64,000 bases of DNA, taken from the NCBI GenBank assembly GCA_964627605.1, contig CAZVGZ010000001.1, forward strand, positions 1 through 64,000. The letters run 5' to 3'. This DNA comes from CAZVGZ01 sp964627605. GTDB lineage: Bacteria > Latescibacterota > MWCZ01 > CAZVGZ01. A model generated the notes under the pieces. That model worked only from the letters and a program-made list of their open reading frames with translations, did no database searches and was not told where the DNA came from. Position numbers and translations under genes: made by a program. Position 1 is the first letter of the stretch. Each line of letters opens with the position of its first letter. Of this stretch, positions 53,399 to 62,228 are shown one piece after another.

Positions 53399-54878
53399 CG
53401 GAACGCAAGGCGGGGTAGATCAGTCTGTATTTCCCAAACTGCACGTCGTAGAAGCGCGCGCGCTCAGCATCAGGGTCGATCGGATCGCTGTGTACGACCC
53501 CACATGACGCCGCCTCTTCGATTGACGACCACACCCCCACCCCAACCCCAGCGATGAGCGCGGCCCCGAGCCCAGCCTGCTCTGCAACGTTGGTGGTGAC
53601 GACTTGACACCCAAGAATGTCAGCTTGCAGTTGACGCCATAACGGTGAGCGGGCACCTCCTCCCGAGGCAACAACCTGATTCACCTCCGCTCCTAACCCC
53701 CGCATAATCTCAAGCCCCTCACGAAGCCCGTATGTCACACCCTCCATGATCGCCCGCGTCATGTGTGCCCTACTGTGACGCAGCGTCAGCCCCACAAAAC
53801 CACCACGGGCATGGGGGTCCATGTGCGGCGTTCGTTCACCAGCCAGGTAGGGGGCGAAAAACAGTCCCTCTGATCCTGCGGCGACAGCGCTAGCCTCGTC
53901 TGACAGATCGCTATATGATAGGTCGTGGCTGGCTTGAAGAACCTGCTCGCGAAACCATTTGAGCGATAGGCCTGCGCTGAGGGTGGCGGCCATCAGATAC
54001 CACCGATCCGGCGCGGTATGGCAAAAGCTGTGCGTCCGCAGTTGAGAGTCAACCAAAGGCCAGTCGAGCGACAGGAAAATCTGCCCTCCGGTGCCGATGG
54101 TGGATTGAGCTGAACCGTGTTGGGTGACGCCGTTTCCCACCGCAGCTATAGGTTGGTCGGCACCACCGTACATGACCGGGATACCGCTTCGTAGGCCAAC
54201 GGATTTTGCGGAGGCATCGGTTAGCTCACCTGCGATATCAGATGATTCGGCGACAGCTGGCAACCACGACTGAGGCAGATCCAGAGCCCCGAGCATATCC
54301 TTCGACCATCGCCGCCGTGCTACGTCGAACAGTAGCGTGCTCGAAGCATCTGACGCCTCGGTCCCGATCTCTCCTGTGAGTCGATATCTGACGTAGTCTT
54401 TGGGCAAAAGTACCGTGTAAATGCGGTCGGTTATTTCAGGTCTGTGTCGGACAAGCCACAGGAGTGTTGCAGCCTGAAAGCCTGTAGCGATGGGGTTGCT
54501 TGTCCAGCGAGCGAGGTTCTCCAGGCCTACGTTGTCACAGATATACTCAACCTCAGCGGCGCTTCGCTGGTCAGCCCAGATTGTGGCTGGAAGCAGCGGG
54601 TCGCCATTGGAATCGAGACAGACGGTGCCGTGCATCTGCCCTGAGAAACCTATACCTGCTATATCCTGGTCGGAGATGCCGCTCTTGGAGACGACCTTAT
54701 TGATGGTATCACACGCTGCTTGCACCCACGCATCCGGGTCCTGCTCAGCCCAGTCGTCCATCGGTGTGTCAATTCCGTAGCCGACATATGCGGTGTCCGT
54801 GACGACGCCGTCCTCGTCCACCAGCACGGTTTTTGTTCCCGATGTGCCCACATCAATGCCGAGGAGGTATCGGGGCAT
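53379..54878 (-). CDS. xylB: Xylulokinase
   Basis: A 499-residue FGGY-family kinase that phosphorylates D-xylulose to xylulose 5-phosphate for the pentose phosphate pathway. N-terminal phosphate loop LLGIDVGTSGTKT and the substrate-side SGQMHGTVCLD are typical of XylB. The C-terminal signature GGGARSPLWRQLQADILGCQV, and EQAGLGAALIA after it, complete the family. Its spacing to a GH2 enzyme and a GH98 relic suggests a role in plant-type or algal glycan use, although no xylose isomerase gene is adjacent. Start ATG at 54878. Confidence 0.92.
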   Translation of the reverse strand: MPRYLLGIDVGTSGTKTVLVDEDGVVTDTAYVGYGIDTPMDDWAEQDPDAWVQAACDTINKVVSKSGISDQDIAGIGFSGQMHGTVCLDSNGDPLLPATIWADQRSAAEVEYICDNVGLENLARWTSNPIATGFQAATLLWLVRHRPEITDRIYTVLLPKDYVRYRLTGEIGTEASDASSTLLFDVARRRWSKDMLGALDLPQSWLPAVAESSDIAGELTDASAKSVGLRSGIPVMYGGADQPIAAVGNGVTQHGSAQSTIGTGGQIFLSLDWPLVDSQLRTHSFCHTAPDRWYLMAATLSAGLSLKWFREQVLQASHDLSYSDLSDEASAVAAGSEGLFFAPYLAGERTPHMDPHARGGFVGLTLRHSRAHMTRAIMEGVTYGLREGLEIMRGLGAEVNQVVASGGGARSPLWRQLQADILGCQVVTTNVAEQAGLGAALIAGVGVGVWSSIEEAASCGVVHSDPIDPDAERARFYDVQFGKYRLIYPALRSVIHPAA

Positions 54879-54953
54879 TACTGGGACCGATGCGGTTGGT
54901 GTGAGAACGATTGACCGCCCTGGACATCGCTGTGTCGATCGACCATCGGAGGT

Positions 54954-55562
54954 CTATTCGGAGGCGTCTGCGCTCTGATGGGTCAGGGCTCCATAGATGT
55001 AGGCCGCCGTGCCGACAATTATACTGACGGCTATCAGATAGACCGGGGCACAGACGACCGCCGCCGGCAGCCGATCAAATGACACCAACAACACTGCGGC
55101 CGCCCCAAAGAGGATAATTTTAAGAGCGACCAGGCTAAAGAAAATGGTCCACTTGTGCCCAAAGGTGATCCGGTTGCTATCTGTGAGACACTCCATTGGG
55201 CTCAAACCCTTGTCCACCAAGAGGTAACACGATTGGCTCCACGCCAGAGCTATTATCACTCCGGGAATCACTACGAAAATGAACCCCACGGGCACAGCGA
55301 TCGACAGTATTGCGACCAGCAGAAAATAGTCGCCCATATACTGTCTGTAGCGGGCGTTGAATATCTCGGTGGGTGAAAACTGTTCGCCACGACTCATGCT
55401 TGCCACAAGTCCGCAAGTTACCGCTATGGTAGTGCCGACATTTAGGTATGGTATCCAGATTGTCGCAAGCCAGAGAACCATCGCGCCAAGCACTGATGGG
55501 AGGTTCTTGAACCCGATGCTTATGCCACCTGTGATGATTCCGCCGATGGTCAGTTGAGCCAT
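54954..55562 (-). CDS. Multi-pass membrane protein of unknown function
   Basis: A 202-residue integral membrane protein with about five TM helices: IGFKNLPSVLGAMVLWLATIW, VGTTIAVTCGLVAS, YFLLVAILSIAVPVGFIFVVI, FFSLVALKIILFGAAAVLLV and APVYLIAVSIIVGTAAYIYG. It resembles YciC/DUF975 or glycerophosphodiester-phosphodiesterase membrane-domain proteins, which are often predicted membrane-stress or transport factors. I cannot assign a function. It is 12 bases downstream of the sodium symporter gene, so the two probably share a transcript. No acidic or His residues suggest catalysis. Confidence 0.7.
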   Translation of the reverse strand: MAQLTIGGIITGGISIGFKNLPSVLGAMVLWLATIWIPYLNVGTTIAVTCGLVASMSRGEQFSPTEIFNARYRQYMGDYFLLVAILSIAVPVGFIFVVIPGVIIALAWSQSCYLLVDKGLSPMECLTDSNRITFGHKWTIFFSLVALKIILFGAAAVLLVSFDRLPAAVVCAPVYLIAVSIIVGTAAYIYGALTHQSADASE

Positions 55563-55574
55563 TGCTGCCCCTCA

Positions 55575-57110
55575 TTATTCGCGCGTCCACCAGGTCATGC
55601 GGTGAAGCTGCTCTTCGCTAGGCGGTGGGAAAAAGTAGCTTGATAGGTATCCCACGCCAAAAAGAAGCACGTTTGCCACAACGCCGATAAAGAAGCGCTG
55701 GATCGGCAGCGCCATCCATTCAGGCAACGCCCCCAAAGCGCTCAGACCCGCCCAGAGCGTAAAGGTGAATGTGAGCGCAACTCCGATTAACGCGCCCTGC
55801 CAGTTGGTCCTCGTAGATACGAAGCCCAACAGGAAAAACCCGCCTAGCCCGCCGGTGAGTACCGCCCCGACGAACATCCCCAGATCAAGAATGGTGGTTT
55901 CGCCAACCAGAGAGAGTAGATAGGCGGTCACCACCATTAGCACACCCAAACCGCCTGTGATATAACGAGCGGCTTTGAGGTAGTATTCGTCGCTGCGGTC
56001 TAAGGAGATATACCGTCTAAAAAAGTCTTCAGTGATGACAGTAGCAGAACCATTCATGCTGGAGTCTATGCTGGACATCGCCGCAGCCAGAACAGCCGAA
56101 ATGACCACGCCGCCAAGGAACGGCGGCATCCGTGTCAGAATGAAATGCGGATAGACCGCGTCAGCTTTAAGACCTGATACCACCGAATCTGGATGCACCT
56201 GGAAATAGACCCACAGGACGGTGCCCACGAGCATGAACATCCCCCAGATGGGGATGCAACCAAAGCCCACTGTCAGCACCGATGTGAGAGCGCCTTTGTC
56301 GTCTTTGGCGGCGGCGTAACGTTGTATTTTCGTCTGATCGGTGGAGAACTCCTGTACATTGCCCACCAGACCCATGAGGGCAAATGTCCAGAACGTCAGT
56401 TTCACCAGGCTGAAATCAAAATCGACACTCAGGTTGAATTTGCCAGCGTCCCATGCCTGCCCCACGACCGCCGACACGCCTCCTTCTACTCCCCAAAACA
56501 CTATCACTAACGTGATGACTCCGCCGAACATCAGCACAATCGTCTGAAGCACATCGGTCCAGATGACCGCCTCCAAACCCCCTACAGCGGTGTAGAGGAC
56601 GATTAGCGCTCCCACCACGATCATCACGGTCGTCATCCCCCATCCGGTCATCCCGGTGACAGCGATGGAGATCAGGAATAGGATGATACCCATCCGGTAT
56701 ATTGAGCCGAGTATAAACAGCGCGCTGGCGTAAGATCGCCCCCACGCTCCGAAGCGGCGGTTGAAATACTCATATGCGCTGCGAAATAGCGTCTTACGGT
56801 AGAACACGACGAAATAGCGCAGCGCGATCATCGCTGTCACCGGCAGCATCAATCCTGGAACGAGGCGACTCCAGTCACCAGCGTATGCCGATCCTGGGTA
56901 TGCCAAAAAGGTGATTGAGCTGATGGCGGTGCCCAGCATGGAGAGTCCCACCGCCCAACCCGGGATCGCCCGCCCACCGACGAAAAAGCCCTCTGTACCC
57001 TCGGCTTTGATCCGTTTGGAGCTCCACATAGCCAAAGCCACCATTGAGGCGGCGTAGAGGAAGACTGCGATTCCATCCCAGAACCTTAGGGTCGTGACGG
57101 CCTCATTCAT
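55575..57110 (-). CDS. Sodium:solute symporter (SSS family)
   Basis: A 511-residue secondary transporter with about 13 TM helices. The family signature is the SSS motif GLEAVIWTDVLQTIVLMFGG near TM5-6, with the N-terminal GGRAIPGWAVGLSMLGTAISSITFLAYPG helix. It belongs to the sialic acid, sugar, proline and pantothenate symporter family; the conserved GT-S-I-S pattern in TM1 (GTAISS) is the typical Na2/substrate site. The neighbours (xylulokinase, Rieske, isomerase-like protein) favour a sugar or sugar acid substrate, but this is not established. It starts at ATG 57110. Confidence 0.9.
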   Translation of the reverse strand: MNEAVTTLRFWDGIAVFLYAASMVALAMWSSKRIKAEGTEGFFVGGRAIPGWAVGLSMLGTAISSITFLAYPGSAYAGDWSRLVPGLMLPVTAMIALRYFVVFYRKTLFRSAYEYFNRRFGAWGRSYASALFILGSIYRMGIILFLISIAVTGMTGWGMTTVMIVVGALIVLYTAVGGLEAVIWTDVLQTIVLMFGGVITLVIVFWGVEGGVSAVVGQAWDAGKFNLSVDFDFSLVKLTFWTFALMGLVGNVQEFSTDQTKIQRYAAAKDDKGALTSVLTVGFGCIPIWGMFMLVGTVLWVYFQVHPDSVVSGLKADAVYPHFILTRMPPFLGGVVISAVLAAAMSSIDSSMNGSATVITEDFFRRYISLDRSDEYYLKAARYITGGLGVLMVVTAYLLSLVGETTILDLGMFVGAVLTGGLGGFFLLGFVSTRTNWQGALIGVALTFTFTLWAGLSALGALPEWMALPIQRFFIGVVANVLLFGVGYLSSYFFPPPSEEQLHRMTWWTRE

Positions 57111-57538
57111 CGCTGTGTGTCCAATCAGTTGCGGTGCGTCGGTGTACCGAGGGTTGTTCGTCTAAATGAATCTGACGTGATTGGTAAAGGATAAACGAAA
57201 CGGGCGCGTCGGTCATGGATAGGCCGGAGTGTTTTTAACAGATAGCAGGATCAACATCAGGGCGATGCTGACTATGAATCAGATTGACTCTCGTCGCTGG
57301 AAAGCGCGATCCAAAGCAGCAAACGCTGAAATTCCCGCTGAGAAAATGGTTGCATATCACTGCGGACTTTTTGGTCATCCACCACTGACCGGGGGTGGTT
57401 CAACGATCAATCACCGAAATTCAGCCTGACCGTACCCCATCTCAAGGTACTCACATCACCTCAAAAACCTCCACGCCATACCTCTATCTGTTGTGAACGG
57501 GCCAATGTCCTGCGATGCCGATCATTGATGGGAGTTTA
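57111..57538. other. Gap between symporter and Rieske genes
   Basis: About 430 bases. It holds a rightward 66-codon frame at 57229-57429 ending SRRWKARSKAANAEIPAEKMVAYHCGLFGHPPLTGGGST. Its composition is protein-like but I cannot place it in a family, and its ribosome site is poor, so I list it as a possible fragment of an unidentified gene rather than a gene. Confidence 0.35.
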
Positions 57539-57937
57539 CTACTCCATTCCGTGTTTAGCTCGCCACTTCTTGGCCAGCTCTTCGCGTTTGGGATGGCCTT
57601 TCCAGTGGGCAGGCTCTGGCCACGGGTCAGGTATCTTCATCATCACGTCACCTCCATCCATCCACACCTTGAAGGTAGGTACCGGGTTTCTACCCATCAT
57701 TGATAGGCCGTCGGTGATCCTCCAGACGTACTCATGCCTGGGGCATTCGACCAGACAGCCTTCTAATACGGTTCCCAGCGCCAGCGTGCTGCCCTGGTGA
57801 GGGCAGTGGTCGTCCAACGCGTAGAAGCTGCCTTCCACCCTAAACACCGCTACCCTGTGGCCGCAGACTTCCACAGGTGCGGCGTGTCCATCCTCCCACT
57901 CATCGACCGATGCTATTTTGATTGTATTAGCGGGCAT
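57539..57937 (-). CDS. Rieske-type [2Fe-2S] ferredoxin
   Basis: A 132-residue Rieske protein. The cluster ligands are complete: Cys45-Pro-His47 (DDHCPHQG) and Cys65-Pro-Arg-His68 (VECPRHEY), a spacing of about 17 residues between them as usual. There is no catalytic domain or signal peptide, so it acts as a soluble electron carrier, such as the ferredoxin of a dioxygenase or of a sugar-modifying oxidase. It lies 19 bases downstream of the isomerase-like TIM-barrel gene, in the same operon direction. No oxygenase partner is adjacent in this window. Start ATG at 57937. Confidence 0.88.
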   Translation of the reverse strand: MPANTIKIASVDEWEDGHAAPVEVCGHRVAVFRVEGSFYALDDHCPHQGSTLALGTVLEGCLVECPRHEYVWRITDGLSMMGRNPVPTFKVWMDGGDVMMKIPDPWPEPAHWKGHPKREELAKKWRAKHGME

Positions 57938-57955
57938 TGCTCTTCTCCGTTCTTG

Positions 57956-58897
57956 TCATTCGGTCGTCAGCTCGCGCATAAATTCCACGCTGCTCTCAAC
58001 GTGACGGGCTGCGGTTTCCAGAACATCTTGAGTCACCTCCTGCGATGGCAACCGGATGCCTGTGTCTTCTGGCGTCGTGATGATCTCGTACAGCGGCATA
58101 TCTGGGACGCATTGCGGAGGCTTTGGCATTTTTGTCGCATATCCGTAGCACACCTGAATCATCAGACGCTCAAGATGGGGTGCAGCCGCCAATACCTCAA
58201 CAATCTCAGTCAACGGTATGCGCCCAGACCCGAGCGCAACACCGGTGGACCAGACCTCTCCATCGTTGTCCCTCACCAGCACATGATCTTTGATATGAGT
58301 CGTCCTGGCGTGGGGTGCCAACAACCGCGCCTCTTCAATTGGATCCTGGTAGAACGGTATTGAGTTGCCGCTGTCAAATACTGCACCGACCGCTGGCGAG
58401 TCCACCAGTTGGAGCAGCTCCACCAGTTCGCTGGCGGTCAGGTCCTCATGGTTTTCCACGGCCAATGAAACACCGGCGGCTTCATACTGCTCAGCCACCA
58501 AAGAGATCCGCGCGGCCTGTTGTTTGAGGGTAGCACCGATGTCATCCCCGCGTTCGTCGATAGTCGTCCTGACGACATCTGCATCGAGGTTGCGCGCCAT
58601 CTCCAACACCAGGAGCATTTTTGATGGATCGGTACCGCCTGAGGCTATCTCCAACGCGATCCCCAGTTCCGCTGCCCTCGATCCCACGCTCCGGAAATGT
58701 TCGGTGGTGCTACCGCTCAGTGCGCGGTGGTTCGGGCCGTTGATATTGATCTGCAAAGCGGTGAGATCAAGCGCTGTGACGCGGTCTAGCAGCGTGTCTA
58801 TCGCCTGGTTGTCGTATCGCCAATGGAGGTAGTAGCTAAAACTGTCCAGACCCAGCGAGAACCTTTGACCCAAGCTTGAAACCGATTGTGCGCTCAT
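57956..58897 (-). CDS. Sugar phosphate isomerase/epimerase-like TIM-barrel protein
   Basis: A 313-residue xylose-isomerase-like (AP-endonuclease 2 superfamily) TIM barrel. Probable metal ligands are Glu in LAVENHEDLT, Asp in VGAVFDSGN and His in RTTHIKDH, the order expected for inosose dehydratase or hydroxypyruvate-isomerase-like members. The function is not fixed by sequence: candidates include inositol catabolism and sugar epimerisation. The frame opens with a TTG at 58900, but ATG 58897 is taken as the start. It heads the Rieske operon and lies just after the degraded MBL gene. Confidence 0.85.
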   Translation of the reverse strand: MSAQSVSSLGQRFSLGLDSFSYYLHWRYDNQAIDTLLDRVTALDLTALQININGPNHRALSGSTTEHFRSVGSRAAELGIALEIASGGTDPSKMLLVLEMARNLDADVVRTTIDERGDDIGATLKQQAARISLVAEQYEAAGVSLAVENHEDLTASELVELLQLVDSPAVGAVFDSGNSIPFYQDPIEEARLLAPHARTTHIKDHVLVRDNDGEVWSTGVALGSGRIPLTEIVEVLAAAPHLERLMIQVCYGYATKMPKPPQCVPDMPLYEIITTPEDTGIRLPSQEVTQDVLETAARHVESSVEFMRELTTE

Positions 58898-58945
58898 CAA
58901 ACACCAACCTGCTCACTGACAGATATTGCGAGGCTATTAAACACC

Positions 58946-59480
58946 CTATTCGAGTTCACTCGACACGATCGGCGCTTCTTCGGCGCTTTGATCTGGGACA
59001 TCCGGCCACCATTTATTCAGCGGCGGCGGAGTGTCTGGCTCGACCGACTCTCCTGGTCGGGGCACGGAAACAGAAACGCCCCCCCTCTTCGCAGCGACCA
59101 ACAATCGCTCGACGGGTTCAGTCCAGGAGTGCAGAGCGAGATCAAATGTCCCCCAATGGACAGGTATATAAAGACCGCCTCCCAACATCAGATTGGCACG
59201 AACAGCCTGCTCTGGCCCCAGGTGCATATCAGCCCAGAGCGAGTCGTAGGCCCCTGCGTCCATTAGGGTCAGATCGAACGGCCCCAATCTTTCGCCGATC
59301 TCCGCAAAATAGGGGACATACCTGTGTCACCGCTGTAAAACACACTCTTCCTCGTACTCAATACCTGCCGCGCAGTTTTGGCAACAACTTAAAGCCGCCA
59401 CAACACGGCATTCCTGGACATGGGCTGTGATGACCGTTCAAAATGGTGTTTGAGATGATTCAACCGATGAGGTACGAGCG
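58946..59480 (-). pseudogene. Degraded metallo-beta-lactamase-fold hydrolase gene
   Basis: The C-terminal 113 codons (59287-58946) are intact and match UlaG/NAPE-PLD-like MBL proteins: GPFDLTLMDAGAYDSLW, MHLGPEQAVRANL and IPVHWGTFDLALHSWTEPVERLL. Upstream, VFYSGDTG is readable but is one base out of phase with YVPYFAEIGERLG that should follow it (near 59318), and a TAA interrupts the text before KTARQVLSTRK (near 59390). Traces of a degenerate HxHxDH-type segment persist farther upstream. Several lesions indicate a true pseudogene rather than a single error. MBL enzymes of this type hydrolyse lactones or phospholipid-derived substrates. Confidence 0.7.
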
Positions 59481-59640
59481 GTGGATTGAGACGACTTCGG
59501 TCTCAGCGTCACCTGACCTGTTGGCAACGTCGCAAGCGGGCAACCGGGTGTCCGTCAGAATCAGTCACGATCGGCAATTATCGTCACCTCACCGCCAGGA
59601 CAGAAACCCACATAGAGGCCGAGGGGCGACGAAATTCGCG

Positions 59641-60471
59641 TTAACGGTCACAGTATTGAGATTGGCCAGGCCTGTCCCACCTAAAGGACCACAGTGCGTT
59701 GTCGTCGTGCTCAGTGACGTAGACTGTCTGCCGATCCTCGCCAACAAAATGGACGTTGGATGGCCTCTCAAACGGCGTTTCTATCGACTCCTTCCAGTTT
59801 CCATCCGGGTCGAATACTTCGATGGCACCGCTGCCCCAATGCGTTGCCAAGAGGTTGCCGTCTTCGTCGAAATCCATTCCGTCTGGGCCGCCTTCCAAAT
59901 CCCCCGGGAGCTTGCCCCAAAGCCGCTTGTCAACAGCCTTGCCTGGTCCTTCAATATCGTAGGCCCACAGGGATTTTGTCGGCGTCTCAGCGATTATCAG
60001 TGTCGAATCGTCGCCTGTGACAGCGATTCCGTTGCAGAACTGGTAGCCACCATCTATTCTGGTGACTTCGCCATCAAGCGCCCGGCAGAACAGTTCACCT
60101 ACCGGCTTGCCTTCGCCTGAACCTCCCGGTGCTGTAATCCACAAGTTGCCATTGCCATCGAACGCACAGTCGTTACAACCTCTTATCGGTTCCCCAGCAA
60201 ACGTCGCGACTTCGTGATGGACGGTGCCATCAGGCTCAACGCGAAAAACGCCGAGTCTCATGTCGGCGATCCAGATGTTGTTCTCCTTGTCGCACTGACA
60301 TCCCGCTGGGATGCCACCGGTATCGGCGTGCGTGGTCACTTGGCCGCCTTCGGTTACCTGAACCAACAAGCCGTCGTTTGGGGCCACCATGAAGAACCGA
60401 CCATCCAGATCAAGAACAGGTCCTTCTGCACCTGGGATGTTCTCAGCGATTTTTTTGAACTCACGCGACAT
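59641..60471 (-). CDS. SMP-30/gluconolactonase-type lactonase
   Basis: A 276-residue six-bladed beta-propeller. N-terminal AENIPGAEGPVLD holds the metal Glu (about residue 16). Conserved blade motifs include ADTGGIPAGCQCD, RGCNDCAFDGNGNLWIT, FCNGIAVTGDDSTLIIAETPT and GGPDGMDFDEDGNLLATHW, with the Asn and Asp ligands of the Ca2+/Zn2+ site. It hydrolyses sugar acid lactones such as gluconolactone, which fits the carbohydrate genes nearby. It has no signal peptide. Start ATG at 60471. Confidence 0.88.
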   Translation of the reverse strand: MSREFKKIAENIPGAEGPVLDLDGRFFMVAPNDGLLVQVTEGGQVTTHADTGGIPAGCQCDKENNIWIADMRLGVFRVEPDGTVHHEVATFAGEPIRGCNDCAFDGNGNLWITAPGGSGEGKPVGELFCRALDGEVTRIDGGYQFCNGIAVTGDDSTLIIAETPTKSLWAYDIEGPGKAVDKRLWGKLPGDLEGGPDGMDFDEDGNLLATHWGSGAIEVFDPDGNWKESIETPFERPSNVHFVGEDRQTVYVTEHDDNALWSFRWDRPGQSQYCDR

Positions 60472-60594
60472 ACTGCACCTCCAAAAACTCTCTTCGCATT
60501 ACAGCCTCAAAAAAGGGGCTTCAAATAAAGGCAGCAAGTCTGTTGACGGTGCACCAAACGGCGCGAATCTTTACCAACACAGGGCTGATGGTTC

Positions 60595-61662
60595 TTAAAT
60601 CTGATAGTGCCTGAAATTTTCACGTAACGTGCTGATTATCACCACAACTATATTCGTGACAGGAACGGCGATTATCATAGCCGCTAGACCACCTAGGCTT
60701 CCGGCGATGAGCACCACTGCGAACACAGCGAGCGGATGCATATTTACGCTGCGGCCGAGAATAAACGGCTGCAAGAAAATATTATCAACGATCTGGACTA
60801 TGCCGAACACCGCCAAGACCCACATGATCGATTTCCCTGTCACCACGGCAACAATCGAGCCGATGATCGCTCCGCTGGCAGGACCGACGTAAGGGATCAG
60901 GTTGGTTAGGCCAGCAACTGTTCCCACGATAACCGCGTATTCCAGTCCCACGATTTTAAGCCCTATCACGGCCAACAAGCCCACCACGAACGACTCCGTA
61001 ATCTGGCCGCCGACATATCCGCCGACTGCGTTATCAATCCGCGATATGAGGCTCAATGTCATCTCAAAATACCGGTTTGGCACCAGAGCGATGAAAGACC
61101 GCTTTATGTTGCGACCATCTTTGAGGATAAAAAACGCCACGAAAGGTACCACTACGAAATAGCTGATCACAGACAAAAGATTGGAGAAAAAGCCCTGGAT
61201 CATGTCAGGTACGCGGTCGAGCACTTCGCTTGCCGCGCTTCTAATGGTTTCGCCCAACTGGTTGCCGAGATTTGCATCGCCGAACAGGGTTTGACTCAAT
61301 TCTGGGAAGCGCCCCTGGACCCACTTTTGAATATCACCAGAACCGGTCAGGATTAGTTCGGCAAAATGTTGGATGTTCTCGCGCAAAGCCCCTATCTCTT
61401 CGATGAGTACCGGGATGAGAAATATCAGCCCGATGACCACGCCACCGAGCATGATGAGGTACACGCCCACGATAATAGCCCAACGGGGCAGTCGCTGCCG
61501 CTCGCCGAGATCGACAATCGGACTCAGCACATAGGCGACCATGAACGCGGCAACAAAAGGAGCTAATATCGCCCCCAACCAGTAAATCGCACCGCCTGCG
61601 ACCGCCAAAAATACAACCACTCCAGCTAGGCCTGCCCACCGTCTCCCTTCGTCAGACATCAT
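60595..61662 (-). CDS. AI-2E family transporter (PerM/YdiK type)
   Basis: A 355-residue membrane protein with about eight TM helices, of the AI-2E/UPF0118 family whose members export small molecules or ions; AI-2 export is only one proposed role. The PFVAAFMVAYVLSPIVD N-terminal segment, the periplasmic loop between about 90 and 150, and the LTNLIPYVGPASGAIIG segment are characteristic. It starts at 61662 by ATGA overlap with the cNMP-domain gene and ends the leftward operon beginning with exbB. The closeness to regulated genes suggests it responds to cyclic nucleotide or envelope state. Confidence 0.85.
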   Translation of the reverse strand: MMSDEGRRWAGLAGVVVFLAVAGGAIYWLGAILAPFVAAFMVAYVLSPIVDLGERQRLPRWAIIVGVYLIMLGGVVIGLIFLIPVLIEEIGALRENIQHFAELILTGSGDIQKWVQGRFPELSQTLFGDANLGNQLGETIRSAASEVLDRVPDMIQGFFSNLLSVISYFVVVPFVAFFILKDGRNIKRSFIALVPNRYFEMTLSLISRIDNAVGGYVGGQITESFVVGLLAVIGLKIVGLEYAVIVGTVAGLTNLIPYVGPASGAIIGSIVAVVTGKSIMWVLAVFGIVQIVDNIFLQPFILGRSVNMHPLAVFAVVLIAGSLGGLAAMIIAVPVTNIVVVIISTLRENFRHYQI

Positions 61663-62228
61663 TCGGCCCGCTCCTCGGCGTCTTCCCTGCGCCGACCCTG
61701 ATTTTGGGCTTCCGATTCTTCCAAAGAGTTGGTAATCTCGGATAGCCGCTCATTCGTAAACCGCAAACGTGTCACTATGAGCTGGGACAGCGGAATTAGC
61801 ACCTTGACGCCTAGAGCGGTGTTGCGCTGCATCAATTCGAGCAGGTCTGGCCTAGAGATGGCCACAATGTTGGTTGGTCGTGAAGCGACAGCCGAAGCGG
61901 AGCGGGGCGATTCGTCCAGCAGCCCAAGTTCTCCGAAAAACTCGCCCTCGAGGATTGAAGCCAACACACGGTCATCGCCGCCTTTTTCATCGCGCTGCAC
62001 GATGTTCACCTTGCCCTCCAGCACGATATACATCGCCACACCGGGGTTATCCTGGTGGAAGATCGCTTCGCCGGACTGGTAAGTGCGAAAATGTACGATC
62101 CTCTCAACGTCATTTCGCTCCGAGCGGGAGAGGCCTTCGAATAGATGGATAGCCCCAAGTGTCTCGTCCAAGGATTCTTCTGATGGGCGGAGTCGCTGGA
62201 TCACGCTTGTCCAGATACCCGAAATCAT
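61659..62228 (-). CDS. Cyclic nucleotide-binding domain protein (no HTH)
   Basis: A 189-residue protein with a cNMP-binding domain at about 25-145. The phosphate-binding cassette is EGEFFGELGLLDESPRSASAVA, with the Glu and Arg that contact ribose and phosphate in CRP. No C-terminal DNA-binding helix-turn-helix follows; instead there is a helical, charged tail (SLEESEAQNQGRRREDAEERAE). It is therefore a sensor or adaptor, not a transcription factor. It overlaps both neighbours by ATGA: the TonB-like gene upstream and AI-2E transporter downstream, a strong sign of translational coupling. Confidence 0.85.
   Translation of the reverse strand: MISGIWTSVIQRLRPSEESLDETLGAIHLFEGLSRSERNDVERIVHFRTYQSGEAIFHQDNPGVAMYIVLEGKVNIVQRDEKGGDDRVLASILEGEFFGELGLLDESPRSASAVASRPTNIVAISRPDLLELMQRNTALGVKVLIPLSQLIVTRLRFTNERLSEITNSLEESEAQNQGRRREDAEERAE

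Noticed and set aside
57229..57429. Possible 66-codon gene (HCGLFGHPPLTGGGST)
   Set aside because: Composition is protein-like but the ribosome site is poor, no family was recognised, and it is short. Noted in the gap entry as a possible fragment.
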